Origin: Hyperoodon ampullatus
Taxonomy: Eukaryota > Chordata > Mammalia > Artiodactyla > Ziphiidae
Assembly: GCA_949752795.1 (NCBI GenBank)
Contig: OX457068.1
Span: 56,919,582-56,983,581, forward strand
Length of the DNA: 64,000 nucleotides
Direction of reading: 5' to 3'
Each line of letters starts with the position of its first letter. Within the stretch, counting starts at the first letter, position 1. The notes under the pieces are model-generated. The model saw nothing but the letters and a program-made list of their open reading frames with translations. It searched no databases and was not told where the DNA came from. The translations under genes and the position numbers were made by a program. Positions 1 to 10,677 of the stretch are shown in pieces.

Positions 1-2734
1 AAGACCAGACTTACCCAACCTCTTCTGCTTACGCCCCACAAGCCAGTTGTCTCTAAAACTGGGCTCACGTGTCATCATAGGTCAATAATGAGCTCACTAT
101 GGAAATTATTTTCCAGCAGCAACACCACATTTTGGGAGAAAATCCTAAATATTATTGTTGATTCCAGACCTTAGTCCTCTCCACTGTCTTTACCTGTCTA
201 ACCCTTGAATGACACCTACATTGATTTAATGTTTCACATTATCATCCTTACCACCATCATCCCTTGCTGACTTTCTCGAGGAGGGTTTACTGCTTATTTA
301 ATGCTTCTAAGTTTGAGCGGAGTGTTAAGTACATGGCTTATTTGGCTTCAACCCCTCTTAGGAGTATAGGACTGGTTGGACCCCTTTGAGACCCCCAGCC
401 CTCTAATCACCTTTTCCTGGATGATGACTGACTCGTAGTTCTCCTGCAGCAAAGAGGCGTGAAGAGGAGAAAAAATGGGACAGGAGGATGTGAGCTTCTG
501 ATACAGTGCATGGCAGCTGAGGAAGAGAAGGAGGAGTAATTCAGTAAATTAAACATAAAACTGATAATTCAAAAAGATAACAATGGGTTGACTTCACCTT
601 GAATCCTCTACCTTCAGCATTAACCCTAAAAATATCCTAAGTGAGAAAAGTAGAGTTGGAAGAGTCTTTACAATTTCTGTAAATCAATCTTTTAATTTTC
701 AGGTTTAAAGTGCAGACACCAAGATGTCTAAGTTTGAACAAGAAAACCTAGTGAGTTTGCAAAGAAGGGAGGGCCTCAATTTCTGAATCCAGATTTCTTC
801 CACTGGACCACCCCTTGTCTAAGAGCAAGAGGTGAGAAGGGTAGGAACACCGAGCTCCAGGAATGGGAAATAGCATCAAAATTGAAGTGGTGGGACGGCA
901 CTGAAGACAGCTTGACTTATTTGACTTTATTTACTTATTTACCTTATTCCCTAAACTCCTGCTGCTTGAAAGATCATTTTTGTTACAGAAGCTGAGAGGG
1001 AGCCTGCAATCCCATGTGTTGGAGTCAGTTACATTTAGGTGTCTTCATATTTCTTCATGGCAGAAACCACATAAAAAATGTCCCTCTGTGCCTCCAGTAC
1101 AATTGTGGAGGGGTTACTGTGGGGCATCGTATGGCTTCCATCACTGCCTCCAGGCATGGGACTCTACACCACTCCTCTATGAAAACATTCTCAGGACATT
1201 TAGGGTTTCTCAATGGCTTAACAAGTATCTCTGTTTAAGCTAAATATGCTACTTTCATGTTAGAATTCCTTTCAACTTCTCTCTCTTCTTCCTCATTGCC
1301 CTCTCCCCACACCTACCTGCTGGAAAAGTATGCTTAGCAACTGTCATCTTTACTTTGCTTAAAATGGACTGTAATATTGTTTGTAATATGTCTTAATGCT
1401 CAAAGTTTCAGTTCATCCCTTCAAGATTACCATTCAGAAGTCATCTTTATTAGAAAAAGTAAAGAGTGTCTTCTTCCTTACTTAATTTTATCTGTTAGGG
1501 TTATTCTCAGAATCATCATGATCTAAAATACAGAGATACTTCCAGATTCAAGAACATTTTATTCTTTTATTCCAAAACATCATTAGAAAACTTAGGAGGG
1601 AAAGAAATATAATAAAGTTAGTTTTTTTTCATATTCTAGTAGAAACAAACAAATGTTTTGTAATGTGATAAGGTATTTAATAGGTATGTACCATTAGGAG
1701 AGGCCCAGGTAGGAAAATAAGGGAATAAAGTTTCCTGAAGCAAAGAAAGTCTGAGACAAGATTAGTTTTCTTAATGGAAAAGGGGAGAAAAAACTTTCAG
1801 GTATTGATAAGTTCCATGGCGAGTGAAGGGACTTATGTGTTTGTATGAACTGAAAAGTCAGGTGCTTTGGTATAGTTTGATATAGTGTCATCCTGGAAAC
1901 TTTGGTGTTTGGTACAGAGTGGTTAAGGATGAAAATTTGGAATCAGTTTTTCTTTGCCCTCTCATTCCATATTACAGTGAGTTACTTTTGACTTGGATGT
2001 TTTTTCATGGCAATTCCTTCCAAACATGAATCATAAAAGCATAGCTTGAGAAAGGATCCATTCTACCATAATTTACAAAGAATGGGTTTAGCTCTGATGG
2101 GAAGCAGAAATTAGGCCAGTCAATCCTACTTTTTGCATCTTTACTTGCTTTTCACTTTGCTTTCTCCACTAATTATGTTATTAATTTTTTGAAATTTATA
2201 AAAGTAATATATGTTCTCCAGTTCATGTACCTTCAGTCAATATATATACTACAGATCAACCAGACTATACACTATCAGATAACCTTTATTAAACAAAAAA
2301 TAGTTTGTTGTCTTCCATTGTTAACCAAAAATGTATACATTTTTAAAGTCATAACTCCTTGGCCTGGTATCAGCTTGGTCTGGCCTCATGGTCAGCACCT
2401 TACTACAATCCCTAGACAATCCATTTGCTTGATCCTTAATCAAGATGGGAGGGATTCCCATTGACCCCCTTTCCTGCAATCTTCATTTCTTTCCAGTTTC
2501 CATTTGTTCAATCATGTCTTTTCCTTAATTAAACCATCTGCATTTTCACCTCTCCAAACTTACCCTCTTTCAGGGCCAGATTAATTCCTTACATCTGGTG
2601 TGAAGTCAATCTAATTCCAGTTTGTTTAGAAATTGATTTTATGAAATTACGTAGTATTTATCTTCTACATAAATTACATTGTCATTAAAAATACATGAGA
2701 GACAGAATGACAAGTTGGAAAGGGAAATATCTTT
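1..2734. other. Unclassified AT-rich non-coding DNA
   Basis: No gene, RNA gene or repeat could be assigned here. Open frames are short (at most about 90 codons), overlap on different frames and resemble no protein I know. A short mildly pyrimidine-rich patch lies near 1,270-1,320. Old, highly diverged transposon remnants may be present below what can be recognised by eye. Confidence 0.6.
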
Positions 2735-2900
2735 GAAATAAGACCATGTTTCAATTTGAACTCTTCAAATGCATGACTTCCTGTTCTTCATCTGAAAATA
2801 GGGTAATATCTTAAAATAATAAGAACCTTAAAGCATTATTGTAATTGTTAGATGAAATAAATACATAAGTATTTGGCATGGAATAGCCCCAATTCTCCTT
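2735..2900 (+). repeat. MIR SINE remnant
   Basis: The order of motifs matches the central and 3' parts of MIR (ancient mammalian tRNA-derived SINE): a 'gacttcctgttcttcatctg' stretch corresponding to the conserved core, then an aataataagaacctt segment and a 'ttagatgaaataaatac' stretch like the MIR 3' half. Diverged, so boundaries are approximate. Confidence 0.5.
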
Positions 2901-3902
2901 TCTTCAAAATGTTTTCAAGTTTAGTATCACAGTAGTATTGGTATACACAATTGTCATGCACTGCTTTGGATTCTTATTTCTCATGTATCATCTTTCAAAA
3001 CATATTTTAGTGTCTTAAGGGTAATAACTGGGTCTCTTGTCTAGTATCTCTATATTACCTAATTCATAATAGGTTCTAACTAAATATGATTTTTCATTAT
3101 CAGTATATTATATATGATGCCAAATAGTTATTTGGAATAAAAACATCATTTCTTACACACATTAAAGCATATATTGATGTTTTTACTAATTGTTTGGTAG
3201 GAAATGTCAGTTAAACAAGCTCCTTTTTTTCTCAAATCTTATCTCACTGTTCACATCTTTTTTAAAGAGTAAAATCATTTTTTTGAACCCAAATCCGACA
3301 TCCCCATTGTGGAGTCATGCTTGGGAAATATTAAAATAAAGTAGCCAGATGGCCAAATCCAGGTGTGACAGAGAGATTTGGAGAGGTTCTTATCAGAATT
3401 CAGTGAAGACCCTTCAAATTAGTCTGCTTGCACTTGGGACATCTTCTAAAATCACTTCATATATATGTTTCCCCATAAGTCTCTCTTTCTAAAGACCATC
3501 TCCATATTGGGTCAGATTATGTATATTAAGGGATCTGCAAAAGCCCTGCTAAATTAAGCTGCAAGCACTACACATTACAAATGACCCACACCAATAAAGC
3601 CTCTAAGTCTCTGTGTGTGTGACTCATCAACTTCCAGAAAATCATGTCAGAAATTACTCAGTTTAGCAATTAAGGCTCTGAAATAGAACAATAGCCATTT
3701 AGACAGAATGCTTAATATTATCATAGGACTGCAACAGGTCTTAAAGTCTGAGTCTTTTACTCAACTTGAATCTAAAATCTAAGCAAGATAGTTGCTGCTG
3801 TTTTTTAGATAGATCATCAGAGAACACTCTACCTTCAGCACTTGGCTTATAATGTATTATTCTGTTATCATGTTAGTTCTATATTCTTTCTTTGATTAAT
3901 GC
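2901..3902. other. Unclassified non-coding DNA
   Basis: No gene seen. A block at about 3,270-3,640 has a mildly LTR-like feel (an 'aataaagcctctaagtc' stretch near 3,593 resembling a polyadenylation region), but I could not define TG...CA ends or a duplication, so it is not called as an LTR. Confidence 0.5.
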
Positions 3903-3940
3903 TATCTATCTATCTATATCTATATCTATATCTGTATATA
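3903..3940. repeat. (TATC)n / (TATATC)n microsatellite
   Basis: A short tandem array of tatc units passing into tatatc units, read directly from the sequence. Probably length-variable between individuals. Confidence 0.9.
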
Positions 3941-4423
3941 ATTAACTAGTGACAACAAGGATATAGTCTGAACTCTAGTCTGACGTTCAAGGTCTTTGGC
4001 AATGGGATCCCAAACATCTTTACCCCAAACATTCATTAAATAGTTAACTGCAGATATTGCATCCCTACTAGTTGCTCCAAGTTGCTTAGAGTTCAGTGGA
4101 AAAGACAGATGTGTACTCAAGAAAGTACAATGTCAGGGCAAACACATAGAAGATAAGATTGAAAATAATGTTAAAATAGCCCAGAGGAAGGTGCCTAATG
4201 GGAGCTAGGGTTTTAAGAAGAGAATTTAAGATAAAATATCAGCCAAACTGAATCTTGGAGGAAGAATAGGGCATAACAGAGGGGTAAATGGTTGATATTC
4301 TAACCAAAGAGATGAACATGTGCAGAGGAAAATATACTAAATGTGTTATCTATTTTGGAAATTGCAATTAATTCAACAGAGTAAAAATATATATAACAAT
4401 GTCCATTTGTCAAACAATGGAAC

Positions 4424-4973
4424 TGTGTGTAAGATTAGCTTCTCCAAAAATAGCAATAGCGATATTTCGGACCCCATGTACTCTTCCAAAAACTTGCCTT
4501 TCTCCCGTTAAGAAAGGGAATCCATTTCCACCCCTTGAAGCTAGGATGGCTTGTAACTAACCCATGCAGTGTAGAGAGAGTGACCCTACAAGACTGAGGC
4601 TAAGTCAAAAAAGGGCACAGGTTCCACTTGGCTCTCTCTTTTCCCTTGCAATCTTTCCACTGTATTCTGAGAAAGCCAAACAGAAACTTAGAAAGTCCAT
4701 GAGTAAATGTTCTCACTGACTGCCCAGACTGTGTGCGTCTTTCCAGCCAACAGCCAGCATTGACCAATAGAAATGTGAGTCTGCCCTCAGATGATTCTAA
4801 GCCTCAGCCTTTGAGCTGCCTCAGCTGATATTGACTGAGCGGAGATGATCTGTCCCTGCCCAGCTCTACAATAGTTGTACTTTATGAACAAAATAAATGG
4901 CTTTATTGGTTTAAGCCACTAAGTTTGAGGGTGGTTTGCAACACAGCACTAATAACTGGCTCAGATTGGAACA
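4424..4973 (+). mobile_element. MLT1-type solo LTR (ERVL-MaLR)
   Basis: About 550 bp with the MLT1 layout: a 5' stretch ending 'gattagcttctcc', 'ccaccccttgaagctaggat', 'cttggctctctctt', 'ccagccaacagccagcattg', and a 3' end with an aataaatgg polyadenylation-like signal followed by 'taagccactaagtttgaggg' and a terminal ...ggaaca. MLT1 LTRs are remnants of ancient non-autonomous endogenous retrovirus-like elements. No internal region follows, so it is a solo LTR. It sits inside the older L2 copy. Confidence 0.75.
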
Positions 4974-5183
4974 TAGCTAAGTCCTACACAGTTTTAGGAT
5001 CTTAGGCAATGATTTTAGAGTTTAGCATGAATGTTATGGGGAATGTTTAATCAGGGAAGTGTTTTGATTTGATTTTCCTTTCAGCACAATTATTCTAGCA
5101 GCACAATAGAGACTGAATTGGAAAAAAAAATGAAACAAGAGTCAGGGATACCTGTTAATATTGTAGTTTAATAATTTAGACTA

Positions 5184-5400
5184 GGGCTTCTCTGGTGGTG
5201 CAGTGGTTGAGAGTCTGCCTGCCGATGCAGGGGACACGGGTTCGTGCCCCAGTCCGGGAAGATCCCACATGCCACGGAACGGATGGGCCCGTGAGCTATG
5301 GCCACTGAGCCTGCGCATCCGGAGCCTGTGCTCCACAATGGGAGAGGCCACAACAGTGAGAGGCCCGCATACCGCAAAAAAAAAAAAAAAAAAAAAAAAA
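5184..5400 (+). mobile_element. CHR-type SINE (CHR-2-like)
   Basis: Starts 'gggcttctctggtggtgcag', with an A-box remnant (tggtggtgcagtgg) and a B-box (ggttcgtgcccc) of a tRNA-derived RNA polymerase III promoter, then the family's GC-rich body ending 'aggcccgcataccgc' and an A tail of about 25. It is flanked by the target-site duplication ttagactag (5,176-5,184 and 5,402-5,410). The nearly pure tail and intact duplication suggest a fairly recent insertion. It has no protein-coding capacity; mobilisation of such SINEs depends on L1 proteins. Confidence 0.96.
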
Positions 5401-5999
5401 ATTAGACTAGACATATAAATGTTTAAAACACTTCAGTAATTATGGAAATGGAAATTTGGAATAGGTATGAAATATATCATAAACAAGAAACATCAAAGGA
5501 CTTGGCATCTATTGCATATATTGCAGAAGATGAGATTAATTTCCAATTTCTAATTTGTATGACAGGATGAGTGACAAAGTGATCACTCAGACAAAGAATA
5601 CTAGATGGAAATCATTTTTAGTGGGGAAGTACATGCTGAGAATAACATGAATTTGAGGTCATGTCTAAAGTTATAATGTCAAGTGGAAATATTTGGAGGT
5701 AACCTGGATATATGATCTATAAATCAGAGTATACATTTGCGATGAAAATATGAATTCGGGAAACATTAACATAATGGTGGTAAGTGAAGTCATGGGAATG
5801 GAAAAGATTTTCCTAAGATATTTTATAAATGGAAAAGAAAGAAGATCAAAGATGATGACCTGGGAAACAGCAACATTAAAAAATGCAGAGAGAGAAGATA
5901 CACAAAAGGAACCAAGAAGCATCCAGAGGAGGAAAGGGATCAGAAGAGAGTGTTAAGAAATCCAGGTGTACAGGTTATCTAGTACTTTGTAAACTATTA

Positions 6000-6480
6000 T
6001 GCAATGGCTTAGCAAAAACAACAATAAGAATGTATTATCTCACAATCTGTAGGTCAGGGATTTCAAAACAGCGTAGCAGGTTGGTTTTGACTCCAGATCT
6101 TCTCATAATGTTGTTACCATGATATCATCTGGGTTTGCAGTCACTGATAACTTGAATAAGGCTGAAAGATATGCTCCCAAGACAGTTCACTTATGTGGCT
6201 ATTGTCAAGAAAGCCTCAGCTTCTCACCTCATGAACTTCTTCATAAAGGAGAGGCACAATATGGCAGCTAAACTTCCTGGGAGTGGATGATCCAAGAGAG
6301 CAAAGGAAGAAGCTATAGGATCATTGTGACCTAGTCTCAGAAGTCACACATTATCATTTCTGCGCAATCCTATGAGATACACATGTCAGCTCCATTCAGT
6401 GTGTGTATGACTACGAAAAGCACAAATATCACAAGGTGGCTCATCTTGGAGGACCGCTCCACTCCAGGGAAGGTGACTAT
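6000..6480 (+). repeat. Ancient dispersed repeat, probably LTR class, subfamily not assigned
   Basis: The motif order (a 'tgtattatctcacaatctgt' segment, 'aggtcagggatttc', a 'cacaatatggcagct' segment, 'ctcagaagtcacacattatc' and 'tcatcttggagga') matches a widespread mammalian repeat that I recognise by pattern but cannot name with certainty. No intact termini or duplication are visible. Confidence 0.4.
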
Positions 6481-6794
6481 CTAAAGAAGTGAGTGGTCTT
6501 CAGTACAAAAGAAAAATTTTATTCTACATGACCACACATCATTTTTCCATTCCAAATAGTTTACCCACTTTCTTTAACTATACCATGAACTTTCTCTTTT
6601 TTGATCTATTGTTTATTCTAATTCTCTCAACTAAAAGTTCTTCTATTTTTCCTCTCCTTCCCTATCTACATTCTCTAAATCCTTCTCTACTTCCAGTCCA
6701 TCTTGTTAAAAAATTCCTCCTTGTTATTTAGTCTGAGAAGCCACTATGATCTCTTTCATCTCTGAGCCACTCTGGCACTTTGCATCTCAGTTAT

Positions 6795-7100
6795 CAGGTA
6801 TTTATTCACAAATAGTTATTAAACATTTTCTATATGCCAAGCCCTAATCTAGGAAGTGAGGATACAACAATAAACAAAAAGAAAGTTCCTCTTCTCATGG
6901 ATCTTATATACTAATGAGACAGAGGGAAATAAGTAAATAGACTCATATAATAATTAAGGTAGAAATGCATCCTATGATAAAAAATAAAGCAAAGTTATAG
7001 GGAATAGGTAGCAGTGTGTGACTTTAGGTAGGATTGTCAGAGAAGATTCCTCTGAGGAGTTAAGTTTGAGAGAATTCTAAATGAACTTAGGGAGAGAAAA
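6795..7100 (-). mobile_element. L2 LINE 3' end
   Basis: Read on the plus strand, it begins with the antisense L2 tail (tatttattcacaaatagtta, then 'ttttctatatgccaagccc'), followed by 'gaggatacaacaataaac', 'ctcttctcatggatctta' and 'agacagagggaaataagt'. This is the well-known 3' untranslated region of L2 in reverse. Diverged and non-coding. Confidence 0.8.
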
Positions 7101-7129
7101 GAATGTAGAAATAATAACAACAAAACAAA

Positions 7130-7600
7130 ACTTGGTGCTGCACTTACCTATTGCTACCTAATAAGCCATCTCCAAATTTAATACGTTAATTTTTTTTTTA
7201 ATGTTATTTTGAATTTATTTTTTTTTTTTTTATTTTTTTTTATTTTTATTTTTTATTTTTTTATTAGTTTCTGCTTTATAACAAAGTGAATCAGTCATAC
7301 ATACACATCTGATACGTTAATATTTTAAGTAATCATTTTTTTTTCTTTTTTTTCTCAGAGAGCTGTAATTTCCACAGGGCTTTGTTACAGTAGCTTCTCT
7401 GTGCCACACCAGTGTCAGTTCAAGCAACTCGCCTGGGGCTGGAAAATCCATCTCCAAGATGGCTCACTCATTTAGCTGGCAAACTGGTCCTGACTGTCAG
7501 TTGTACATTTCAGCTCAGAGCCTTAGTTCATTTCTACATGAGCCTATCAGTTGGGCTTTTGGAAACCCCTCATAGAAAGATGGCTAATTTCCAAATTTGA
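7130..7600 (+). repeat. Second copy of the unassigned ancient dispersed repeat, split by an L1 insertion
   Basis: The left part ('acctattgctacctaataag') and the right part ('gctcactcatttagctggca') resemble the same repeat family as at 6,000-6,480. The L1 fragment at 7,191-7,311 with its duplication interrupts it. Low certainty on family. Confidence 0.35.
7191..7311 (-). mobile_element. Very short 5'-truncated L1 3' end with TSD
   Basis: A T-rich low-complexity tract (reverse-strand A tail with interspersed bases) is followed by 'ttagtttctgctttataaca' and 'aagtgaatcag', the reverse complement of the 3' end of cetartiodactyl L1. Only about 50-60 bp of L1 body is present. The insertion is bounded by a perfect 10-bp duplication atacgttaat (7,181-7,190 and 7,312-7,321), which confirms retrotransposition. 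Confidence 0.85.
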
Positions 7601-7735
7601 GTATTTAAAAAGGGAATGTAAATTTCCTACCTCTTAAAACCCATGCCCATAAACTGGCACAGAGTCATTTTCACTGCATTCTTTTGGACAAACAGCAACA
7701 GAGGCTACCTGGATACTAAGGGGAGTGACATTTAG

Positions 7736-7948
7736 CCTTTTTTTTTTTTTTTTTTTTGCGGTACGTGGGCCTCTCACTGCTGTGGCCCCTCCCGCTGCAG
7801 AGCACAGGCTCCGGACTCGCAGGCTCAGCGGCCATGGCTCACGGGCCCAGCCACTGCGCGGCACGTGGGACCTTCCCGGACCGGGGCACAAACCTGTGTC
7901 CCCTGCATCGCAGGCGGACTCTCAACCACCACACCACCAGGGAAGCCC
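7736..7948 (-). mobile_element. CHR-type SINE (cluster copy 1)
   Basis: Reverse-strand copy: T tract, then gcggtacgtgggcctctcac, the family body, and the reversed 5' end ccaccagggaagccc. Duplication catttag at 7,729-7,735 and 7,949-7,955. Carries the 'gaag'-type diagnostic region (as aaggt) rather than the gagg type. First of three same-strand SINEs within 840 bp. Confidence 0.95.
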
Positions 7949-7979
7949 CATTTAGTCATTTAAAAATCTACTGCAACTC

Positions 7980-8188
7980 TTTTTTTTTTTTTTTTTTTTT
8001 TTTGCTGTACGAGGGCCTCTCACTGTTGTGGCCTCTCCCTTTGCGGAGCACAGGCTCCGCAGGCTCAGCAGCCATGGCTCACGGGCCCAGCTGCTTCGCG
8101 GCATATGGGATCTTCCCAGACCGGGGCATGAAACTGTGTCCCCTGCATCAGCAGGCGGACTCTCAACCACTGTACCACCAGGGAAGCC
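7980..8188 (-). mobile_element. CHR-type SINE (cluster copy 2)
   Basis: Reverse-strand copy with a T tract of about 23, flanked by the perfect 9-bp duplication ctgcaactc (7,971-7,979 and 8,189-8,197). This proves it is a separate insertion and not a tandem duplicate of its neighbour. A small internal deletion removes several bases around 8,060, where 'ggctccgcaggctcag' replaces the longer form with ggacgcg seen in other copies. Confidence 0.95.
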
Positions 8189-8362
8189 CTGCAACTCATT
8201 TTTATATATTGTTATTTATCATTTCTAATCAGAAATAATTCCAGAATTAAACTAAATATTTTGAAGGTAGACACTGTCTTATATTCTCTTTAAATGAGCA
8301 CTGAAATAGCTTGGAAATAATATAAGAAACACTTATTTAAATAAATACAAGAGCATTATAAG

Positions 8363-8575
8363 GTTTTTTGTTTTTTGTTTTTTGTGGTACACGGGCCTCT
8401 CACTGTTGTGGCCTCTCCCATTGCAGAGCACAGGCTCCGGATACGGAGGCTCAGCGGCTATGGCTCACGGGCCTAGCCACTCTGTGGCATGTGGGATCTT
8501 CCCGGACCGGGGCACGAACCCATGTACCCAGCATCGGCAGGCGGACTCTCAACCACTGCACCACCAGGGAAGCCC
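8363..8575 (-). mobile_element. CHR-type SINE (cluster copy 3)
   Basis: Reverse-strand copy. Its tail is a degenerate ttttttg repeat rather than a clean T tract, which suggests a somewhat older insertion than its two neighbours. The body ends in ccaccagggaagccc. The target duplication is not clear (a weak match between 'cattataag' before and 'cattcttaaaag' after). Confidence 0.93.
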
Positions 8576-8814
8576 AAACATTCTTAAAAGTATTTATTCA
8601 TATCTTCTTATTCCAGCTCCACCTTATGGACAAATATGGGAGCATAGCACCTGACAAGCAGTTCATTAATTAACAAGATTAGATTCCAATTACACACAAA
8701 GGCATAATAAATAGGGAATTAAAAACTGGAGATTGTATTAGGACACATGCAAGGCATCATTTAGAATTCGTTACAATATGGCAGTATCTAGAATATAAAT
8801 TCAACTAATGTCAA

Positions 8815-9100
8815 CTGAACCAGCAAGTATCAATTACATGTCTGGGTGTCCTGAAACAGGACGAGGTGAGGCCAAGATTTGCACTGAGGCTGGAGATGGT
8901 GAAATGGCGAGGCTAGCAGACCAGCGATGCTTTCATGGAATTTACTTTCTGTTGAATTTAAGATCATAAGAAATAAACAAAAATAAGTAAAAAAATTCCA
9001 GCCAGAGATAAGGTACCATGAAGTTCAGATTATTGGTTAGGCAAAGGGAAAAATACTGGTAGGTTGTTAGGACCTGATGTAAGGGAAATTTTTACTGTGG
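8815..9100 (-). mobile_element. L2 LINE fragment
   Basis: Segments such as 'gctttcatggaatttacttt' and 'cataagaaataaacaaaaat' correspond to the antisense L2 3' region (the same part as in the copy at 6,795-7,100). Diverged; ends approximate. Confidence 0.5.
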
Positions 9101-9374
9101 AAGAGAGACAATGGTTAAGGAAATGGAAATGAGGTCAAGGATGAGGAATTTTGAAAGTGTTATAGCTTGTCCAGAGAATACCCTATTCAGGTTATGTTGG
9201 GTAAAGAAAAATAGGTATTTTTCAAAGGGAAATTTTAGTTATATAATCGTAAAATATATCTCCTGAATCTGTCTTTATTTTTATTTTAAGCAAAAGATTC
9301 TTGACCTATGTTTTCTCAAAGTAGCACTGTACTTGGATTCTTACACTAAACAACATTTAAGGCTCCTTTAGCTT

Positions 9375-9530
9375 TAAATGTGTAATTGTGAGATTTGGGT
9401 TCAAGTCCTGATTATGATGCTTAACTTTCTTTGAGATATTGGTAAAAATCCGTTAATTAGTTGGTTTCTAATTTTTGATCTGTAAGGTAGAAATTATAAT
9501 AGAATCCTGTATCAGAGAGTGGGATAAGAA
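9375..9530 (+). repeat. Probable MIR SINE remnant
   Basis: 'gatttgggttcaagtcctga' matches the tRNA-related B-box region of MIR, followed by 'gatctgtaaggtagaaatta' like the MIR core end. Degraded. Confidence 0.45.
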
Positions 9531-9834
9531 ACAGATCGGTTAAACAATGTGACTATTCTAGTAATCAACACTTTCTCTAGTCTTTCAGATTCATCTTCCC
9601 CAACAAGTCACTTGTATGCTAAGGCTGAGGATGAAATTAAGTGTACCACATCAGAATTCCCATGCCAGTCAGGGTTCTCCCTAGGTTGACTCAACCCTAC
9701 CTATGTAACCTACAGTCCCAAATTAAATATTCCATTGTCCCTAGGCATCCTATGCATATGTGACGATGCCCTTTCTGAATCTAAAATGTTATACTATACA
9801 ATTTAATTCTTAAATATAGGCAGTTGAAAAAGTT

Positions 9835-10020
9835 AAGATTGAAAATGTCCATAGAGATCTTTGTTATTATTTCCCTATATTTTACAAATTAAAATAAACC
9901 AAACAACAAACAAACAAAGACAACAAAAGAAGAGAAGCTCAGAGATACTGAATCGCCCAAGGCCAGCAGTCTAGAATTTAAATCTCCTAATTTCAGGAAC
10001 AGTGCTTTTTCTATTATAAC
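9835..10020 (-). repeat. Probable MIR SINE remnant
   Basis: The antisense MIR order is visible: 'tattttacaaattaaaataa', then 'gaagctcagagatactgaat' and 'ctagaatttaaatctcctaa'. Degraded copy, moderate to low certainty. Confidence 0.4.
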
Positions 10021-10331
10021 ATGCTGTTGATCTGTATTTCCTGCTAGGATTGTATGTAAATTCTTTCAAATAAAATTTAAAAAGTAAAGTAAATTAAAAT
10101 AAAATACAATATTTGACTAATTGTTATTTGACCTTTTATTTTAGAAACAATTTGTGACAAAATTATGGTGATGCTACTGCAATATTAAACATGTATACCT
10201 TAGGGCAGCACCCACTGCTTCACTACCTCCTCTTCAAATTGACTTCAAATAATACTGGCTATCCTGTTTTTTACACTCCAGCATGAATATAAGCTGTTGG
10301 AATGTGATACTGGGGAAAAAATATTTGCACC

Positions 10332-10666
10332 GGGCTTCCCTGGTGGCTCAGTTGTTAAGGATCCACCAGCCAATGCAGGCAACATGGGTTCAAGCCCTGG
10401 TCCAGGAAGATCCCACATGTTGTTGAGCAACTAAGCCCTTGTGTCACAACTACTGAGCCTGCTCTCTAGAGCCCACGAGCCACAACTGCTGAGCCTACGT
10501 GCCACAATTACTGAAGCCTATGTGCCTAGAGCCTGTGCTCTGCAATAAGACAAGCCACCACACACCGCAACAAAGAGTAGACACCGCTCGCCACAACTAG
10601 AGAAAGCCCGCATGCAGCAAGGAAGACCCAAATAAATAAATAAAATAAATAAATTAAAATATATAT
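10332..10666 (+). mobile_element. CHR-1-type SINE (long form)
   Basis: Starts gggcttccctggtggctcag and carries a B-box-like ggttcaagccc. It then has the extended CHR-1 body with repeated 'gagccacaactgctgagcc'-like units and 'caactagagaaagcccgcat', and ends in an aaataaataaa-type tail. A perfect 11-bp duplication, atatttgcacc, flanks it (10,321-10,331 and 10,667-10,677). It is longer and more diverged than the nine shorter SINEs, consistent with an older subfamily. Confidence 0.93.
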
Positions 10667-10677
10667 ATATTTGCACC

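Larger units (their letters stand above)
4090..5960 (-). mobile_element. L2 LINE remnant, interrupted by an LTR and a SINE
   Basis: Three segments (about 4,090-4,423, 4,974-5,175 and 5,620-5,960) occur in the order expected for an antisense copy of L2, a CR1-clade LINE that was active before placental mammals diversified. The last segment corresponds to the part of L2 near its reverse transcriptase region ('aagtggaaatatttggaggt' near 5,681 recalls the antisense L2 consensus). The element is heavily diverged and carries no usable frame. An MLT1-type LTR (4,424-4,973) and a young SINE (5,184-5,400) were inserted later. Assignment is from memory of the consensus; boundaries are approximate. Confidence 0.6.

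Noticed and set aside
5184..5400. Possible functional tRNA gene, suggested by A-box and B-box motifs in this and other SINEs
   Set aside because: The boxes belong to a SINE head; there is no complete cloverleaf with anticodon and acceptor stem.
7756..8238. A 160-codon open frame, the longest in the window
   Set aside because: It runs antisense through two adjacent SINEs, and its repeated LSLLWPLPLQSTGS-like segments recur at every other SINE in the window. It is an artefact of the SINE body.
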